Below, piece by piece: positions 48,261-57,764 of a stretch of 59,753 bases of DNA (positions are counted from its first letter, which is position 1; the number at the start of each line of letters is the position of its first letter). Source of the DNA: Vibrio scophthalmi LMG 19158 (GTDB lineage Bacteria > Pseudomonadota > Gammaproteobacteria > Enterobacterales > Vibrionaceae); contig NZ_AFWE01000018.1 of assembly GCF_000222585.1 (NCBI RefSeq), positions 1-59,753 of the forward strand, written 5' to 3'. Position numbers and translations under genes: made by a program. The notes under the pieces are model-generated. The model was given only the letters and a program-made list of their open reading frames with translations. It was not told the DNA's origin and did not search any database.

Positions 48261-48857
48261 ATGCAATACGCACTACTCACAAGTAATGGCGGTAATATCC
48301 GCCCATTGATTGATGCCCATGAGATTTACGCACTTGAGCAAGGCATCGATAACCTCACAATTTCCCCGTGTGACGAGAAGTATGAAAACTCACTCAAGCA
48401 CCAGGTTGTTTACGGCGTCTATAAGCCTCAGCCCGATTTTCATTTTCCCAAGAGTGAAATCAAACGCCATATTTTCGAATGCTTAGAAAAATGGCTGTTT
48501 TACATCGATGGGGAAACCGTCACGCACATTGGTATTGAAGATATTGAGCTATACAGTGACGTGACCATCATGAACTCATGTGGTCACTGCCCGACACCAC
48601 ACAAATCTGATGATATTGCTTTTGCAGCCTTACTACTGGCGCCTGATGACTTTAACTTAGGCACAGCAAAAACCGCCGCTAAAACGGCCTACCTTCGATG
48701 GGATGATATTGATCCACTAACGACACTGCTTAATCGCAAAGGGCTATTTTCATTCATTACCGCTGAAAAACGAAAAAAAATGCAGCCAACTATGGAAAAC
48801 TGGCGAACCTTCATCGATGCAGAACGAGCCGTTAAATATGCGCAGAAATGGAGATAG
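48261..48857 (+). CDS. Hypothetical protein upstream of trbM
   Basis: A 198-residue soluble acidic protein. Notable is SCGHCPTPHKSDD (about 111-123), a CxxC-His motif that might bind metal. TAAGGAAAAGC before the ATG. It overlaps the ATG cluster of the trbM-like gene, so the two are cotranscribed. Not recognised. Confidence 0.5.
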   Translation: MQYALLTSNGGNIRPLIDAHEIYALEQGIDNLTISPCDEKYENSLKHQVVYGVYKPQPDFHFPKSEIKRHIFECLEKWLFYIDGETVTHIGIEDIELYSDVTIMNSCGHCPTPHKSDDIAFAALLLAPDDFNLGTAKTAAKTAYLRWDDIDPLTTLLNRKGLFSFITAEKRKKMQPTMENWRTFIDAERAVKYAQKWR

Positions 48858-48859
48858 CC

Positions 48860-49399
48860 ATGAAAAGATGGATTTTGTTGTTCATTGGCTTAATGCCGAT
48901 GATGACAACCACCTCCGCACTAGCCTTTGATACAAAAGGCTGCTCGATTTGGTTGTGTTTGCCTACCGGCTTTCCTTCCGGCTGTGGTGATGCTAAATCA
49001 GAATTTAAAAAGCGCATTCTAAAAGGTAAATCCCCGATGCCTTCCTTTTCTTCTTGTGCTTTAAACAGTCCTAATACGCCATCAACACCAGGGACTAGCA
49101 ACATTAGCACCAAAGAAGGACGAGCAGCGCTGATTTCTGCAAGAAAGACGTGTGTTAAAAGTACCAGGGAGCGACAGTCCAATGGCGACTATCAAACGAT
49201 CTGCTTAGATACAAAAGTCATTCCCGCTCATGCAATCAAAAATACAAGCTGTGTGGTCACGAAAGACAAAGGAGAAAGCGCTAAACGCACACCAAGCGGC
49301 TGCACTCGAACCATTCGATTTGTTGACACCTTCATGGATGGTAAGCCTTACGGGGAAACTTACTACTTCGATGGTTCGGGGAATGAAATCAATCTTTAA
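48860..49399 (+). CDS. trbM: TrbM-family conjugal transfer protein
   Basis: A 179-residue periplasmic protein. After the signal peptide (to ALAF, about residue 22) comes GCSIWLCLPTGFPSGCGDA, followed by FKKRILKGKSPMPSFSSC, the TrbM signature. Further cysteines in the second half could form disulphides. TrbM proteins are found in many conjugative plasmids, and RP4 trbM is part of the Tra2 region; exact role unclear. Of two ATGs, 48860 is preferred because GGAGATAGCC precedes it. Confidence 0.82.
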   Translation: MKRWILLFIGLMPMMTTTSALAFDTKGCSIWLCLPTGFPSGCGDAKSEFKKRILKGKSPMPSFSSCALNSPNTPSTPGTSNISTKEGRAALISARKTCVKSTRERQSNGDYQTICLDTKVIPAHAIKNTSCVVTKDKGESAKRTPSGCTRTIRFVDTFMDGKPYGETYYFDGSGNEINL

Positions 49400-49410
49400 C
49401 GGGAGAATGT

Positions 49411-49857
49411 ATGCTCATTGGTTTAGCTGACTTGCTTCACGAGTTATTTAAAGAGCCTAAGCGTCAAAAGCGACAACACTACAGCCACATAGATCCAAAA
49501 ATTTCTGATTTAGTAAAAGCCTTCAACCAGATTGAAGGTATTACCACTATTGCATCATGCCAAGGTCACATCGCTGGACACATCGAGGCGCCTTACATTT
49601 ACTTTAAAGCAAGCAATCATGTGGCTTCTCAAATCGTTCAAGCATTAAGAAAAACCCGCAACTTCCACACTCGATGGGAAATTACGGGAGCATTTGACCA
49701 AAATAATGACTTAACCTTCCGATTATCATCACTAAAACTCGATACACGGATTTATCAGCGTGGATGGTGGGATTTGGGGTGGAACCGCAGCAAAGTCGAT
49801 TGCGACTTTATTTTGTTACGCCACATGATGAAGGAAACGTTTTTAGATACTCATTGA
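49411..49857 (+). CDS. Hypothetical protein
   Basis: A 148-residue protein. IEGITTIASCQGHIAG...APYIYFKA recalls small phage and plasmid proteins with a Tyw3-like SCQGH segment. No signal peptide. ACGGGAGAATGT covers its start. The end overlaps a convergent minus-strand gene by 15 bases. Function unknown. Confidence 0.55.
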   Translation: MLIGLADLLHELFKEPKRQKRQHYSHIDPKISDLVKAFNQIEGITTIASCQGHIAGHIEAPYIYFKASNHVASQIVQALRKTRNFHTRWEITGAFDQNNDLTFRLSSLKLDTRIYQRGWWDLGWNRSKVDCDFILLRHMMKETFLDTH

Positions 49858-50016
49858 CTCCATCAATAAAAACAATCCCACAGTCATTATCAGTCCAACA
49901 ATCGTGATCACCGTAATTCTACGATTACCGCTAGGGTCTGCTTGCCCACAATGACAGCATATTTTCGCCTTATGCGAAATAAACCCAAAACAGAATCGGC
50001 ACTGATTCATTTTCAT
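49843..50016 (-). CDS. 57-residue zinc-ribbon membrane protein
   Basis: MKMNQCRFCFGFISHKAKICCHCGQ has two CxxC pairs (a zinc ribbon of the type found in small membrane proteins), followed by one membrane helix (about 34-52). The gene is convergent with the previous one. Weak ribosome site. Not recognised. Confidence 0.5.
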   Translation of the reverse strand: MKMNQCRFCFGFISHKAKICCHCGQADPSGNRRITVITIVGLIMTVGLFLLMESMSI

Positions 50017-50084
50017 TACATAACACCCTGTATTGATTATAAAAACACCGATTCTAAAACAATTACTGGAACCTAGGAAATTAT

Positions 50085-50402
50085 ATGCTCAACGCTAATG
50101 TCACGGGGAGTAACCAAAAAGATCAACCTCCCAAGAACATACAAGAAAAAAACACCACGGTAAAAGACCGAGTTATCAGCATTTTCATGCACTTACTCTT
50201 TATTACTCGAATCGTATGTTTTTGCGGTATTGGAACTATCGTACAGATTTTCATCTTGTTAGAGACTGGAATACTCACTTATGACGAGTACCTAGATATG
50301 AAGAGTATCTTTTTCGCGGAGTGGGTCGCGGGGAGTGTTTTTGTCTCGCTCATGAATTTCATGGATTACCTTTTTTCATTCAACCGATCAGCACGAGGAT
50401 AA
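50085..50402 (+). CDS. Membrane protein of unknown function
   Basis: A 105-residue protein with two membrane helices (about 32-58 and 76-96). It ends directly before the topoisomerase start, so it is probably cotranscribed. Polar N terminus rich in Asn, Gln and Lys. Not recognised. Confidence 0.5.
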   Translation: MLNANVTGSNQKDQPPKNIQEKNTTVKDRVISIFMHLLFITRIVCFCGIGTIVQIFILLETGILTYDEYLDMKSIFFAEWVAGSVFVSLMNFMDYLFSFNRSARG

Positions 50403-52652
50403 ATGATGCGCTTATTTATTGCAGAAAAGCCCTCTCTAGCCAAAGCCATTTACGAAGGATTAGGTGGCACGGGTTCTACAGCGATGGGGCGTGGCTATTT
50501 AGAAATCGGTGACACAAAAATCGCACCTTGTTACGGCCACATGATGGAGTTATTCGATCCAGAAGACTACGACGAAAAATACAAAGTTTGGTCAATGGAT
50601 GACTTACCTATCAAAGCTTTCATGCCTCCGGTATTAAAGGCTAAACACGAATCGAAAGAACAACTCGATCTCATCTTTAAACTCATTGAAGAGGCGACCG
50701 ATATTGTTCATGCGGGCGATCCCGATGATGAGGGCCAACTACTGATAGACGAGATTTTGAATCACGTTGGCAATACAAAGCCGGTGTATCGCGTCCATAT
50801 TGCTGACTTGAACTTAAAGCCAGTACAAAACGCCTTAGCCAATTTAAAACCCAATAGCGAATTTGAACATTTTGGACGTAGCGCATTAGCACGTTCTATT
50901 GCTGATCAGCTTTTTGGTTATAACCTCACTCGCGGGTTTACCTTGCAAGGTCGCAATCAAGGATTTGATGGCGTTCTTAACGTTGGCCGAGTGCAAAGTG
51001 CCGTACTTGGTTTGATCAACTCTCGAACACTGGCGAACCTTTCGCACCAGGAGAGTTTTTACTACGAAGTGAACGGGCAATTTAGTGCAGCGGCGGGGGC
51101 TTTTTCAGGGAAATATCAGCCATCGGATAATGATATTCTCGATGAAAAGAACCGCATCATTGAAATGGCAAGCGCCTCTCAAGCCGTTGCACAAAGTAAA
51201 GGGGGCACGTTTACTGTCAGCGAAGCTGTCACGAAACCGGAAAAGAAAGCGGCGCCAGCCCCCTATAACCTTTCATCACTACAGCAAGCCTGTGCGAAAA
51301 AATGGGGTTACAGCGCAGATAGAACGCTTGAGATAATGCAAAGCTTGTATGAAACACACAAGTTATTGACCTATCCACGTTCAGATTGTCGCTTTTTATC
51401 GGATGAACACTTTGAGCTTCGAGATCCCATACTTCAAGCCGTAACGGGCACAATGCCGCAATTCGCGCCACTGATTGAAAATGCAAACCTCGATAGCAAA
51501 CACAAGGCATTTAACAGCGACAAAATCACCGCGCACCACGCGATTTGTCCCACTGAAAAATCCGGTGAAGGCATTACACTGACAGCCGATGAGAAAAACA
51601 TCTATGAGTTAATCGCTCGTGGGTTTATCGCCTTGTTTTATCCTGAGTCAGTGCGCGATAAAACACGTGTTGTTTTAGTCAATGAGCATCAACGTGAGTT
51701 TGTGGCCACACAAACTGATTTGCTTTCTCAAGGATGGGAATCACTTTACGGTAGCGAAAAAGAGGCGCCAGTTCGAGCGGTTGATTTAACCGCAGTACAA
51801 AAGGGTGACACGCTATCTTGCATCGATGCGAGTATCGATAAGAAAGCGACAACACCGCCAAAATACTTTGTTGAATCAACGTTATTGGCCGCAATGAGCC
51901 GCGCTGCAAAATTCATTTCCGATCCTGAGCTTCGCAAAGACTTAGAAGCGAAAGACAAAGATAACCCCGCAGAATCTGGCTCTATTGGCACGGAAGCGAC
52001 TCGCGCAAGTATCTTGAAAAAGCTATCGGATAATAGCGCCCTTATCTCTATCGAAGAGGAAAAAGGCTACAAAGAGAAAGTGTGGAAGACCACCAAACAA
52101 GGGCAAGATTTTTGCGCGGCACTGCCCAATGAGATCATTGCGCCGGACATTTCAGCGATGTGGTCTAGTCAACAAGAAGCGATCAAGCAAGGCACGTTAA
52201 CCGTTGAAGCTTTTGTTGACGGTATTGATGCGTACATCGAGAAACAAATCGAGCACATCAAAACCCACGGCATAAAAATCACCCCTAACATGCAGCCTTG
52301 CCCTGTATGTAAGCAAGCTTACTTACGACGTCGAACAAGTGGAACCGGCGAGCAATTTTTTGCCTGTAATCGATACCCCGATTGCAAAACCACCTATCCA
52401 GACAAAGGCGGCAAACCCGATTTAACACCTCGTGTTAAGCGGATCATGAACGTATCAAAGCACCCTTGCCCTGTATGCAGTAAAGGCTTGATACGTCGAA
52501 GCTCCAAATTCAAAGGTAAAACCCGTTATTACTGGACATGCTCAGGCTATCCAGAATGCAAAACGACCATTTTTGACCAAGCAGGTAAACCTAATTATGC
52601 AACTGCAAAAACAGAAACAACGCCACCTAGTGACGCGCCAGCGAGCGAATAA
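50403..52652 (+). CDS. topB: DNA topoisomerase III (TraE/TopB-like)
   Basis: A 749-residue type IA topoisomerase. The Toprim start is MRLFIAEKPSLAKAI and HAGDPDDEGQLLID holds the acidic metal triad (about 102-115). The catalytic Tyr324 is in LTYPRSDCRF. Near residues 634-666 and 688-721 are two C-terminal zinc fingers (CPVCKQAYL...CNRYPDC and CPVCSKGLI...CSGYPEC). Plasmid enzymes such as RP4 TraE have the same layout and help resolve plasmid replication or transfer intermediates. ATG at 50403 follows GAGGATAA. Confidence 0.95.
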   Translation: MMRLFIAEKPSLAKAIYEGLGGTGSTAMGRGYLEIGDTKIAPCYGHMMELFDPEDYDEKYKVWSMDDLPIKAFMPPVLKAKHESKEQLDLIFKLIEEATDIVHAGDPDDEGQLLIDEILNHVGNTKPVYRVHIADLNLKPVQNALANLKPNSEFEHFGRSALARSIADQLFGYNLTRGFTLQGRNQGFDGVLNVGRVQSAVLGLINSRTLANLSHQESFYYEVNGQFSAAAGAFSGKYQPSDNDILDEKNRIIEMASASQAVAQSKGGTFTVSEAVTKPEKKAAPAPYNLSSLQQACAKKWGYSADRTLEIMQSLYETHKLLTYPRSDCRFLSDEHFELRDPILQAVTGTMPQFAPLIENANLDSKHKAFNSDKITAHHAICPTEKSGEGITLTADEKNIYELIARGFIALFYPESVRDKTRVVLVNEHQREFVATQTDLLSQGWESLYGSEKEAPVRAVDLTAVQKGDTLSCIDASIDKKATTPPKYFVESTLLAAMSRAAKFISDPELRKDLEAKDKDNPAESGSIGTEATRASILKKLSDNSALISIEEEKGYKEKVWKTTKQGQDFCAALPNEIIAPDISAMWSSQQEAIKQGTLTVEAFVDGIDAYIEKQIEHIKTHGIKITPNMQPCPVCKQAYLRRRTSGTGEQFFACNRYPDCKTTYPDKGGKPDLTPRVKRIMNVSKHPCPVCSKGLIRRSSKFKGKTRYYWTCSGYPECKTTIFDQAGKPNYATAKTETTPPSDAPASE

Positions 52653-53415
52653 GCTTGCTCTTGTCATTGGAACGCTACTTTTATCCAATCTTTCATTTTC
52701 CGCTTACGCTCATGAATGCAGCGCCGTGAATTATAAAGCCGGTGATGTTGTTCACGTCTCTAGTGCGCAAAACCTGGGTACTCGTATTTCACTGCCAGCC
52801 AATCTTATTAAGCCGCCGGTGATCACGAATGCCAGATTATGGGACATTGGGGGCGAGACGGGCACAAACCAAATTGTGGTGTCACCCAATAGCAATAACA
52901 AACTTGGCAATAAAGCGATGGTGTTTGCCTTTGCTGATAACGGCAAGGTGTACGACATTATGGTAACAAGGGTCGCGCAAAAAGCGCATCAGCCATGCGT
53001 CACCATTAATGAACGCCCTAACTTTTTCTTTGCACCTACCCCCGAAAAGAAACCGGCGCCCAAGCCAGTAGCGAAAGTGGAACCTAAAACCACACCGAAA
53101 CTGGAAAAAGGGGCGCTCGTCAGTGGTTCAGGGGAAGCGGCTTATCCTCAAATGTTCACCCAATACAAATGGGATAAGAAAAAAGAGGTGTACCCACAAA
53201 ATCTGATTGCCGATGTGTACGACAACGGGCGCACCACCTTTATTCGCCTAGCAAACCGCCATCAAGGTTCCCTTTTAGTTGAAACGAAAATCGGTAACAA
53301 GAACACCTTAATTCCAGTCTCTCACAATGACGACTATTCCATTTTCAGCGTGAACGGCGTTTATGGCCGCTTTGATATTCTCGTTGGCAATTCAAACATT
53401 ACGGTTACTCGCTAA
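52597..53415 (+). CDS. Second VirB9/TrbG-like periplasmic protein
   Basis: A 272-residue exported protein (signal peptide to SAYAH, about residue 37 from this start). YKAGDVVHVSSAQNLGTRIS opens a VirB9/TrbG-like N-terminal domain. A Pro/Lys-rich linker (KPAPKPVAKVEPK) follows, and the end (VYDNGRTTFIRLANRHQGSL... FDILVGNSNITV) is the VirB9 C-terminal fold. It lies just before the pilus operon, not in the virB cluster. The ATG at 52597 lies within the end of topB (56-base overlap). It may belong to the pilus or be a second core component. Confidence 0.65.
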   Translation: MQLQKQKQRHLVTRQRANKLALVIGTLLLSNLSFSAYAHECSAVNYKAGDVVHVSSAQNLGTRISLPANLIKPPVITNARLWDIGGETGTNQIVVSPNSNNKLGNKAMVFAFADNGKVYDIMVTRVAQKAHQPCVTINERPNFFFAPTPEKKPAPKPVAKVEPKTTPKLEKGALVSGSGEAAYPQMFTQYKWDKKKEVYPQNLIADVYDNGRTTFIRLANRHQGSLLVETKIGNKNTLIPVSHNDDYSIFSVNGVYGRFDILVGNSNITVTR

Positions 53416-53431
53416 CCGCTAAGGACATACT

Positions 53432-53782
53432 GTGAAAAAAACACTTTGTGCGCTGGCCTTAATGGTTTGCGCAGGGACAAGCACGGCCTTTGCAAAAGAA
53501 GTCGATACTTTACAAGTCTCGGTTCGCACTGTTTACCCAACAACGGTGAACACCGTTGGTGACGCGGTGAAATGGTTTGTGGAACCCCTTGGGTATTACG
53601 TGTTAACCGACCACCCCGCGCCAGCCAGTGCAAAGGCACTACTCGCAAAACCGATCCCAATGGAAGCCATGATGCACCGCACCATGCCAGTACTTCACGC
53701 CGTCCAACTTCTTATTGGTCAGAACAACACCATTATCGTTGATAAGAAAAACCGCCTTATCACTGTTTCAGAGGGTCGCTAA
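53432..53782 (+). CDS. PilL-like N-terminal-domain protein
   Basis: A 116-residue secreted protein (signal peptide to AFAKE, about residue 21). WFVEPLGYYVLTDHPAPASAKALLAKPIP is the conserved block of the PilL-type protein found at the head of IncI/ICE pil operons; VDKKNRLITVS closes it. TAAGGACATACT precedes the GTG/ATG start, and it overlaps the next gene by one base. First gene of the pil operon. Confidence 0.72.
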   Translation: MKKTLCALALMVCAGTSTAFAKEVDTLQVSVRTVYPTTVNTVGDAVKWFVEPLGYYVLTDHPAPASAKALLAKPIPMEAMMHRTMPVLHAVQLLIGQNNTIIVDKKNRLITVSEGR

Positions 53783-54513
53783 TGAACATCAAAACCACCG
53801 GATTAACGGCAGTATGCGCAGCGCTACTTGCAAGTGGTTGTGCGAGTCAAAATGAATCTCTTGGTAACGGGGAATACCTAGAGCTTTTATCGATAAACGT
53901 TATCGAGCGAGATTTATCCAGCTTTACTCCCACAAATATCTCTCGCACTGACATAGCAACGATCGCCACGAAAAAAGCGCCAATCCCGTACACCTTCACC
54001 GTGCGAAGCGGGGAGCGTTACCAAGTCGCCCTGAACCGCTGGATCAAGGCAATGGGGTATCAAAACATTGCGTGGTCGATGAATAAAGCCAATCGCCAAG
54101 CACTGGATGAACTCAGTAACACCTCAATGCGATTTGATGGCAGTTTCAAAAAAGCAGTCAATGAACTATCCGATGCACTAGGTACGCCAATCAACATCAT
54201 TACCGACAACAAAACGCTTGTTGCTGGCGTGTATGACTTTGACGGCGACGCTCGTATTACTCACATCAAAGGATCGTCTTTGAAAGTCGTTGTTGAGCGA
54301 GTTGTGAAAAATTACGGCCTACGTTGGGATAGCGGCGACGCATTTTCACGTAGCTGGCTGGCGCCCAATGATTACGAATTTGGGTCCGATTATTATCTGC
54401 TTACACCAAAAGATGACATCGAGACGGCCTTAACTACCGTTCTGGAAGAGTTCCCCGTTTATTCCTCGATTGTGGAATCAACAGGGCAAGTGATTATCCA
54501 AGAGGATTTATAA
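53782..54513 (+). CDS. TcpQ-domain outer-membrane lipoprotein
   Basis: A 243-residue lipoprotein (lipobox LASGC, Cys20). The part YTFTVRSGERYQVALNRWIKAMGYQNIAWSMN near residue 65-97 is TcpQ-like. The C-terminal half repeats a beta-alpha pattern with FDGSFKKAVNELSDALGTPINI. TcpQ/PilL proteins help the secretin reach the outer membrane. Together with the preceding gene it corresponds to the two halves of PilL. Confidence 0.75.
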   Translation: MNIKTTGLTAVCAALLASGCASQNESLGNGEYLELLSINVIERDLSSFTPTNISRTDIATIATKKAPIPYTFTVRSGERYQVALNRWIKAMGYQNIAWSMNKANRQALDELSNTSMRFDGSFKKAVNELSDALGTPINIITDNKTLVAGVYDFDGDARITHIKGSSLKVVVERVVKNYGLRWDSGDAFSRSWLAPNDYEFGSDYYLLTPKDDIETALTTVLEEFPVYSSIVESTGQVIIQEDL

Positions 54514-54516
54514 CCC

Positions 54517-55956
54517 ATGAAAAAAATGATTGTAGGCGCACTGATAAGCGCTCTAATGATGGGCTGCGCCTCTCAAGAGTACCAGGATGCACTGAACACG
54601 AACAACAGTGTGCAAGATGCCATATCCTCCCACACTGATTATCAAAAACCGTCTAAAGTGACTTACATTAAAAAGCCGCCAGTGGTACTGCAACCGGTAA
54701 CAGAAGAATACGATCGTGAATGGCTCAAAGAGCCAATCACGGTAAATGTTTCTCAAAGGCCGCTTTCGTTAGTGCTTGAAGAAGTCATGTACGGCACAGA
54801 CGTGCCGATTTACTTTGGTGAAGGGGTACTGCCAAACAAGGCAGTGACACTGAACTTCTCACAACAACGTGAAAACGTGTTGAATCTGGTTGCTCGTGAT
54901 ACCGGCTACGGGATTGAGTTTCGCAATGACCGCCTTGAAGTGACCAAAACCATTACTCGCGTGTTTACCCTAAATATTCCAACGGGTGAAGCATCGGGAC
55001 AACTTGGCTCACAAGGTAACGCATCGGGTGAAGATTCGGTGCGTATCGAAGGCCAGTATCTCAATGTGTTGTTTGATGAAGTCACTATCACGCAAGAAGT
55101 CGCTGATACCATCAAAGAATTGCTCGGTGGTGAAGATGACAAAGAGAGTACGGTAACGGTATCAGTCAACACCACGACACTGATTGTGAAAACCTCGCCT
55201 GACAAGATGCAAGAAGTTCAGCAAGTGATTGACCATTATCAAGCTGAGCTATCTAAGCAGGTACTACTCGATATTCAAATCCTAGAGTTTCGCTCAAACC
55301 TTGGCACAGAACGCGGCATCGATTGGAACATCGTGAAGAACGTCGGTGATGGTACGCTGCAATTTTTCGTGCCAGGTACTAGCACCATTTCACAAGGTGC
55401 AGGTTACGGCATGGCCTTTACAGGAACAGGGGATTGGAGCGGCACACAATCGTTCATTAAAGTACTTGAAAAGCAAGGCAGCGTTTCAACCCAAACGCCT
55501 GTTACCGCGCTTATTCTGAACAACCAACCCGCCAAAATCACACAACAAATCGTTGAGCCATATGTCGATGAAATCACCCGTGACAGCAGCGAAGGCGTTG
55601 TATCGGGTGGGTTTACTCGTGCAACTGAATCCGAAGGTATCGATATGATGGTTTCGGCCAAAGTGCAAAGTGATGATGTGTGGCTACGTCTTTCAGGCCA
55701 ACTGCAAAAGATTGTAGGCCGTGAGAACCGTGAGATTTTTGATAACCAAGCTAATTTTTTAACGGTGCAAAAATCGGAAATCAACTTTGTGAATAAATTG
55801 CGTTACGGGCAAACCTTTGTGATTGCCTCAGTAAAACAAACCACTTCAACCGCAGAGCGCACTAAGAACTTCTGGTCGTCGTTGTTTGGTGGAACAGGCT
55901 CAAACGAAGAGACTGTCGAAACGTTAGTACTGCTTACGCCGCGTAAAGTGCAGTAA
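54517..55956 (+). CDS. pilN: PilN-like secretin
   Basis: A 479-residue outer-membrane lipoprotein (lipobox LMMGC, Cys17) of the secretin family. The N domains include LSLVLEEVMYGTDVPIYFGEG (STN-like) and a secretin domain with QVLLDIQILEFRSNLGTERGIDW (about 250-270) and VSTQTPVTALILNNQPAKI (about 323-341). Ends KSEINFVNKLRYGQTFVIAS...ETLVLLTPRKV. It forms the pore through which the thin pilus passes. Confidence 0.93.
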   Translation: MKKMIVGALISALMMGCASQEYQDALNTNNSVQDAISSHTDYQKPSKVTYIKKPPVVLQPVTEEYDREWLKEPITVNVSQRPLSLVLEEVMYGTDVPIYFGEGVLPNKAVTLNFSQQRENVLNLVARDTGYGIEFRNDRLEVTKTITRVFTLNIPTGEASGQLGSQGNASGEDSVRIEGQYLNVLFDEVTITQEVADTIKELLGGEDDKESTVTVSVNTTTLIVKTSPDKMQEVQQVIDHYQAELSKQVLLDIQILEFRSNLGTERGIDWNIVKNVGDGTLQFFVPGTSTISQGAGYGMAFTGTGDWSGTQSFIKVLEKQGSVSTQTPVTALILNNQPAKITQQIVEPYVDEITRDSSEGVVSGGFTRATESEGIDMMVSAKVQSDDVWLRLSGQLQKIVGRENREIFDNQANFLTVQKSEINFVNKLRYGQTFVIASVKQTTSTAERTKNFWSSLFGGTGSNEETVETLVLLTPRKVQ

Positions 55957-55965
55957 GGGGGCTTT

Positions 55966-57072
55966 ATGATTTTAGCTAATCGAGCGCTGCTCTATAGCGC
56001 TAAACAGCTTAAAACGCACCGGCAACAACATCCTGCGCGTTTTGAGCGCATCATCGAAGAAGACGGCGTTTATTATCGATATTACCGCGACGAACCCGCG
56101 TTACTCTTTGGGGAATACGTTCTCAATCAACTCAAAGCACAAGGCGACCCAATGGGTCGCTTTGTTTTTGCGCAAAATATCAATGAAAGCTTATGGTTTT
56201 TCGCTTCATTTGAAGAGGGGAAACTTGAGCAAGAAAGTGTTGGACTACTGGATGCACTGACGCATGAGTTTGATTATCCGCTGCGCAAAGCTGACCGCAT
56301 TATGGCTACCGATAAAGCGTTTAGCGGGCTTTTTAGTGATGAACGACTTCTCTTTATCGAACCTCTCGTACTCGATGAAATGGAAGCTTTCACGCTTCAA
56401 GCCAAAAAGACGCTGACAGTAAATAAGTGGGTCGCGGTCATGCTTGCGGCGTTGGTATTAAGCGCCGCGGCGGGTATTGCGCTTTATCCAAAGCCTGAGC
56501 CGGTTGTCGCAGTGGTTGACGATGCCAAAACGCGCTACAGCAAAATGCACCTCAGCTACGCAAAACCCACGGATGCGTTAATGAGTAGCGTGAATTTGTT
56601 GATGGATGCCAGCCTTATGCCGGACGGTATCGAAGCAAAGAAAGTGACGTTAAACAATCAAACGGTCTCGATGAGCATTAACGAAGACAATATCGCGCCC
56701 TCAATCAAAAGGGCGTGGATGGAGTCCGTACCGTCATTTGCTCAGCATTACCAAGATAACAACGTCACACTGTCACTTGATGCACCCAATCCTTGGCAAC
56801 CTTACGCCGTTAAGGGCTACAGCGAGCAACTACAAGATGCGCTTTTCTATCTTGGTGGCACATTAACGCAAACCTCAGAGCAGCGCATCGATGATGCGCG
56901 AGTTCGCACGTATCTACTCAATTTCACCGGCAACGTGGGGCAAATCCCGTTGCTGGCGCAATTGCTTAACGTGCCTTTTGTTACCGTGAGTTTTCTTGAA
57001 ATGGAAATGAACGACTCTTATCAAATCACTACTTTGAACATGACGTTAGATGTTCAAGGAGAATCTTTATGA
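55966..57072 (+). CDS. pilO: PilO-like pilus assembly protein
   Basis: A 368-residue protein with one membrane helix at about 150-170 (WVAVMLAALVLSAAAGIAL), a cytoplasmic N-terminal domain (YRYYRDEPALLFGEYVLNQL) and a periplasmic C-terminal domain. The layout and position between pilN and pilP fit IncI PilO. The stop overlaps pilP by four bases. It is likely part of the inner-membrane assembly platform. Confidence 0.8.
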   Translation: MILANRALLYSAKQLKTHRQQHPARFERIIEEDGVYYRYYRDEPALLFGEYVLNQLKAQGDPMGRFVFAQNINESLWFFASFEEGKLEQESVGLLDALTHEFDYPLRKADRIMATDKAFSGLFSDERLLFIEPLVLDEMEAFTLQAKKTLTVNKWVAVMLAALVLSAAAGIALYPKPEPVVAVVDDAKTRYSKMHLSYAKPTDALMSSVNLLMDASLMPDGIEAKKVTLNNQTVSMSINEDNIAPSIKRAWMESVPSFAQHYQDNNVTLSLDAPNPWQPYAVKGYSEQLQDALFYLGGTLTQTSEQRIDDARVRTYLLNFTGNVGQIPLLAQLLNVPFVTVSFLEMEMNDSYQITTLNMTLDVQGESL

Positions 57073-57764
57073 CACCGGAAGCAACGAAAAAAATCAGAAT
57101 GGCCGTACTTGGTGTGCTTGGCCTTTCCATGGTGGGCTACATGGCGTTTGAAGCGCTTAGTGGTTCAAGTTCCACTCCTCCACCAATTTCATCAAACGTC
57201 AGTGAGCCTAACTTAGATTTCATTGAAGAGGCAGCCTCATTACCTCCTGCACCGAAATTTGAAGAAGCCCGTGAAGAATGGCAACCAGAAACCGCCTACG
57301 CTCAATCTGAGACGCAATCGACGGTTATCACCTATCAACCGTCACAAAAAGCTCAAGACGTACTGGATGCACTAGAAGCAACGTACATCAGCAAAGTAAA
57401 TACGGACAAACTCACGGCGCAAATCGCAGAAGAGACCACAAAGCAATCTCTTGATGCTATTCAGCCACAGGCTCAAATGGTCGTTGAGACTGCACCGCCA
57501 GTAATCGAGAACGCCTCGGTAATTGATGCTATTCAGGTGAAAAGCATTGTAGTGACACCAAAGCGATCAACGGCATGGCTGAGCGTGAACGGTGAAAACA
57601 TTCCGGTGCAATATGGCGTGTGGGTTGGGGATGTTCGCGTCGTCAACATCACCAAAGACTTTGTGCGTTTTGTGAATAAGAAGGGCGCGGAGTTCACCAA
57701 ACACGTGCCGTCCAGTGCCACTATTTATACTCCAGCTAAAGGAAAGAACAATGAACCATTCTAA
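57069..57764 (+). CDS. pilP: PilP-like pilus assembly protein
   Basis: A 231-residue protein with an N-terminal membrane helix (about 10-27, RMAVLGVLGLSMVGYMAF), a polar linker rich in Gln/Glu/Pro and a C-terminal domain (AWLSVNGENIPVQYGVWVGDVRVVNI) typical of PilP. Overlaps pilO and pilQ. Probably connects the platform to the secretin. Confidence 0.8.
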   Translation: MTPEATKKIRMAVLGVLGLSMVGYMAFEALSGSSSTPPPISSNVSEPNLDFIEEAASLPPAPKFEEAREEWQPETAYAQSETQSTVITYQPSQKAQDVLDALEATYISKVNTDKLTAQIAEETTKQSLDAIQPQAQMVVETAPPVIENASVIDAIQVKSIVVTPKRSTAWLSVNGENIPVQYGVWVGDVRVVNITKDFVRFVNKKGAEFTKHVPSSATIYTPAKGKNNEPF

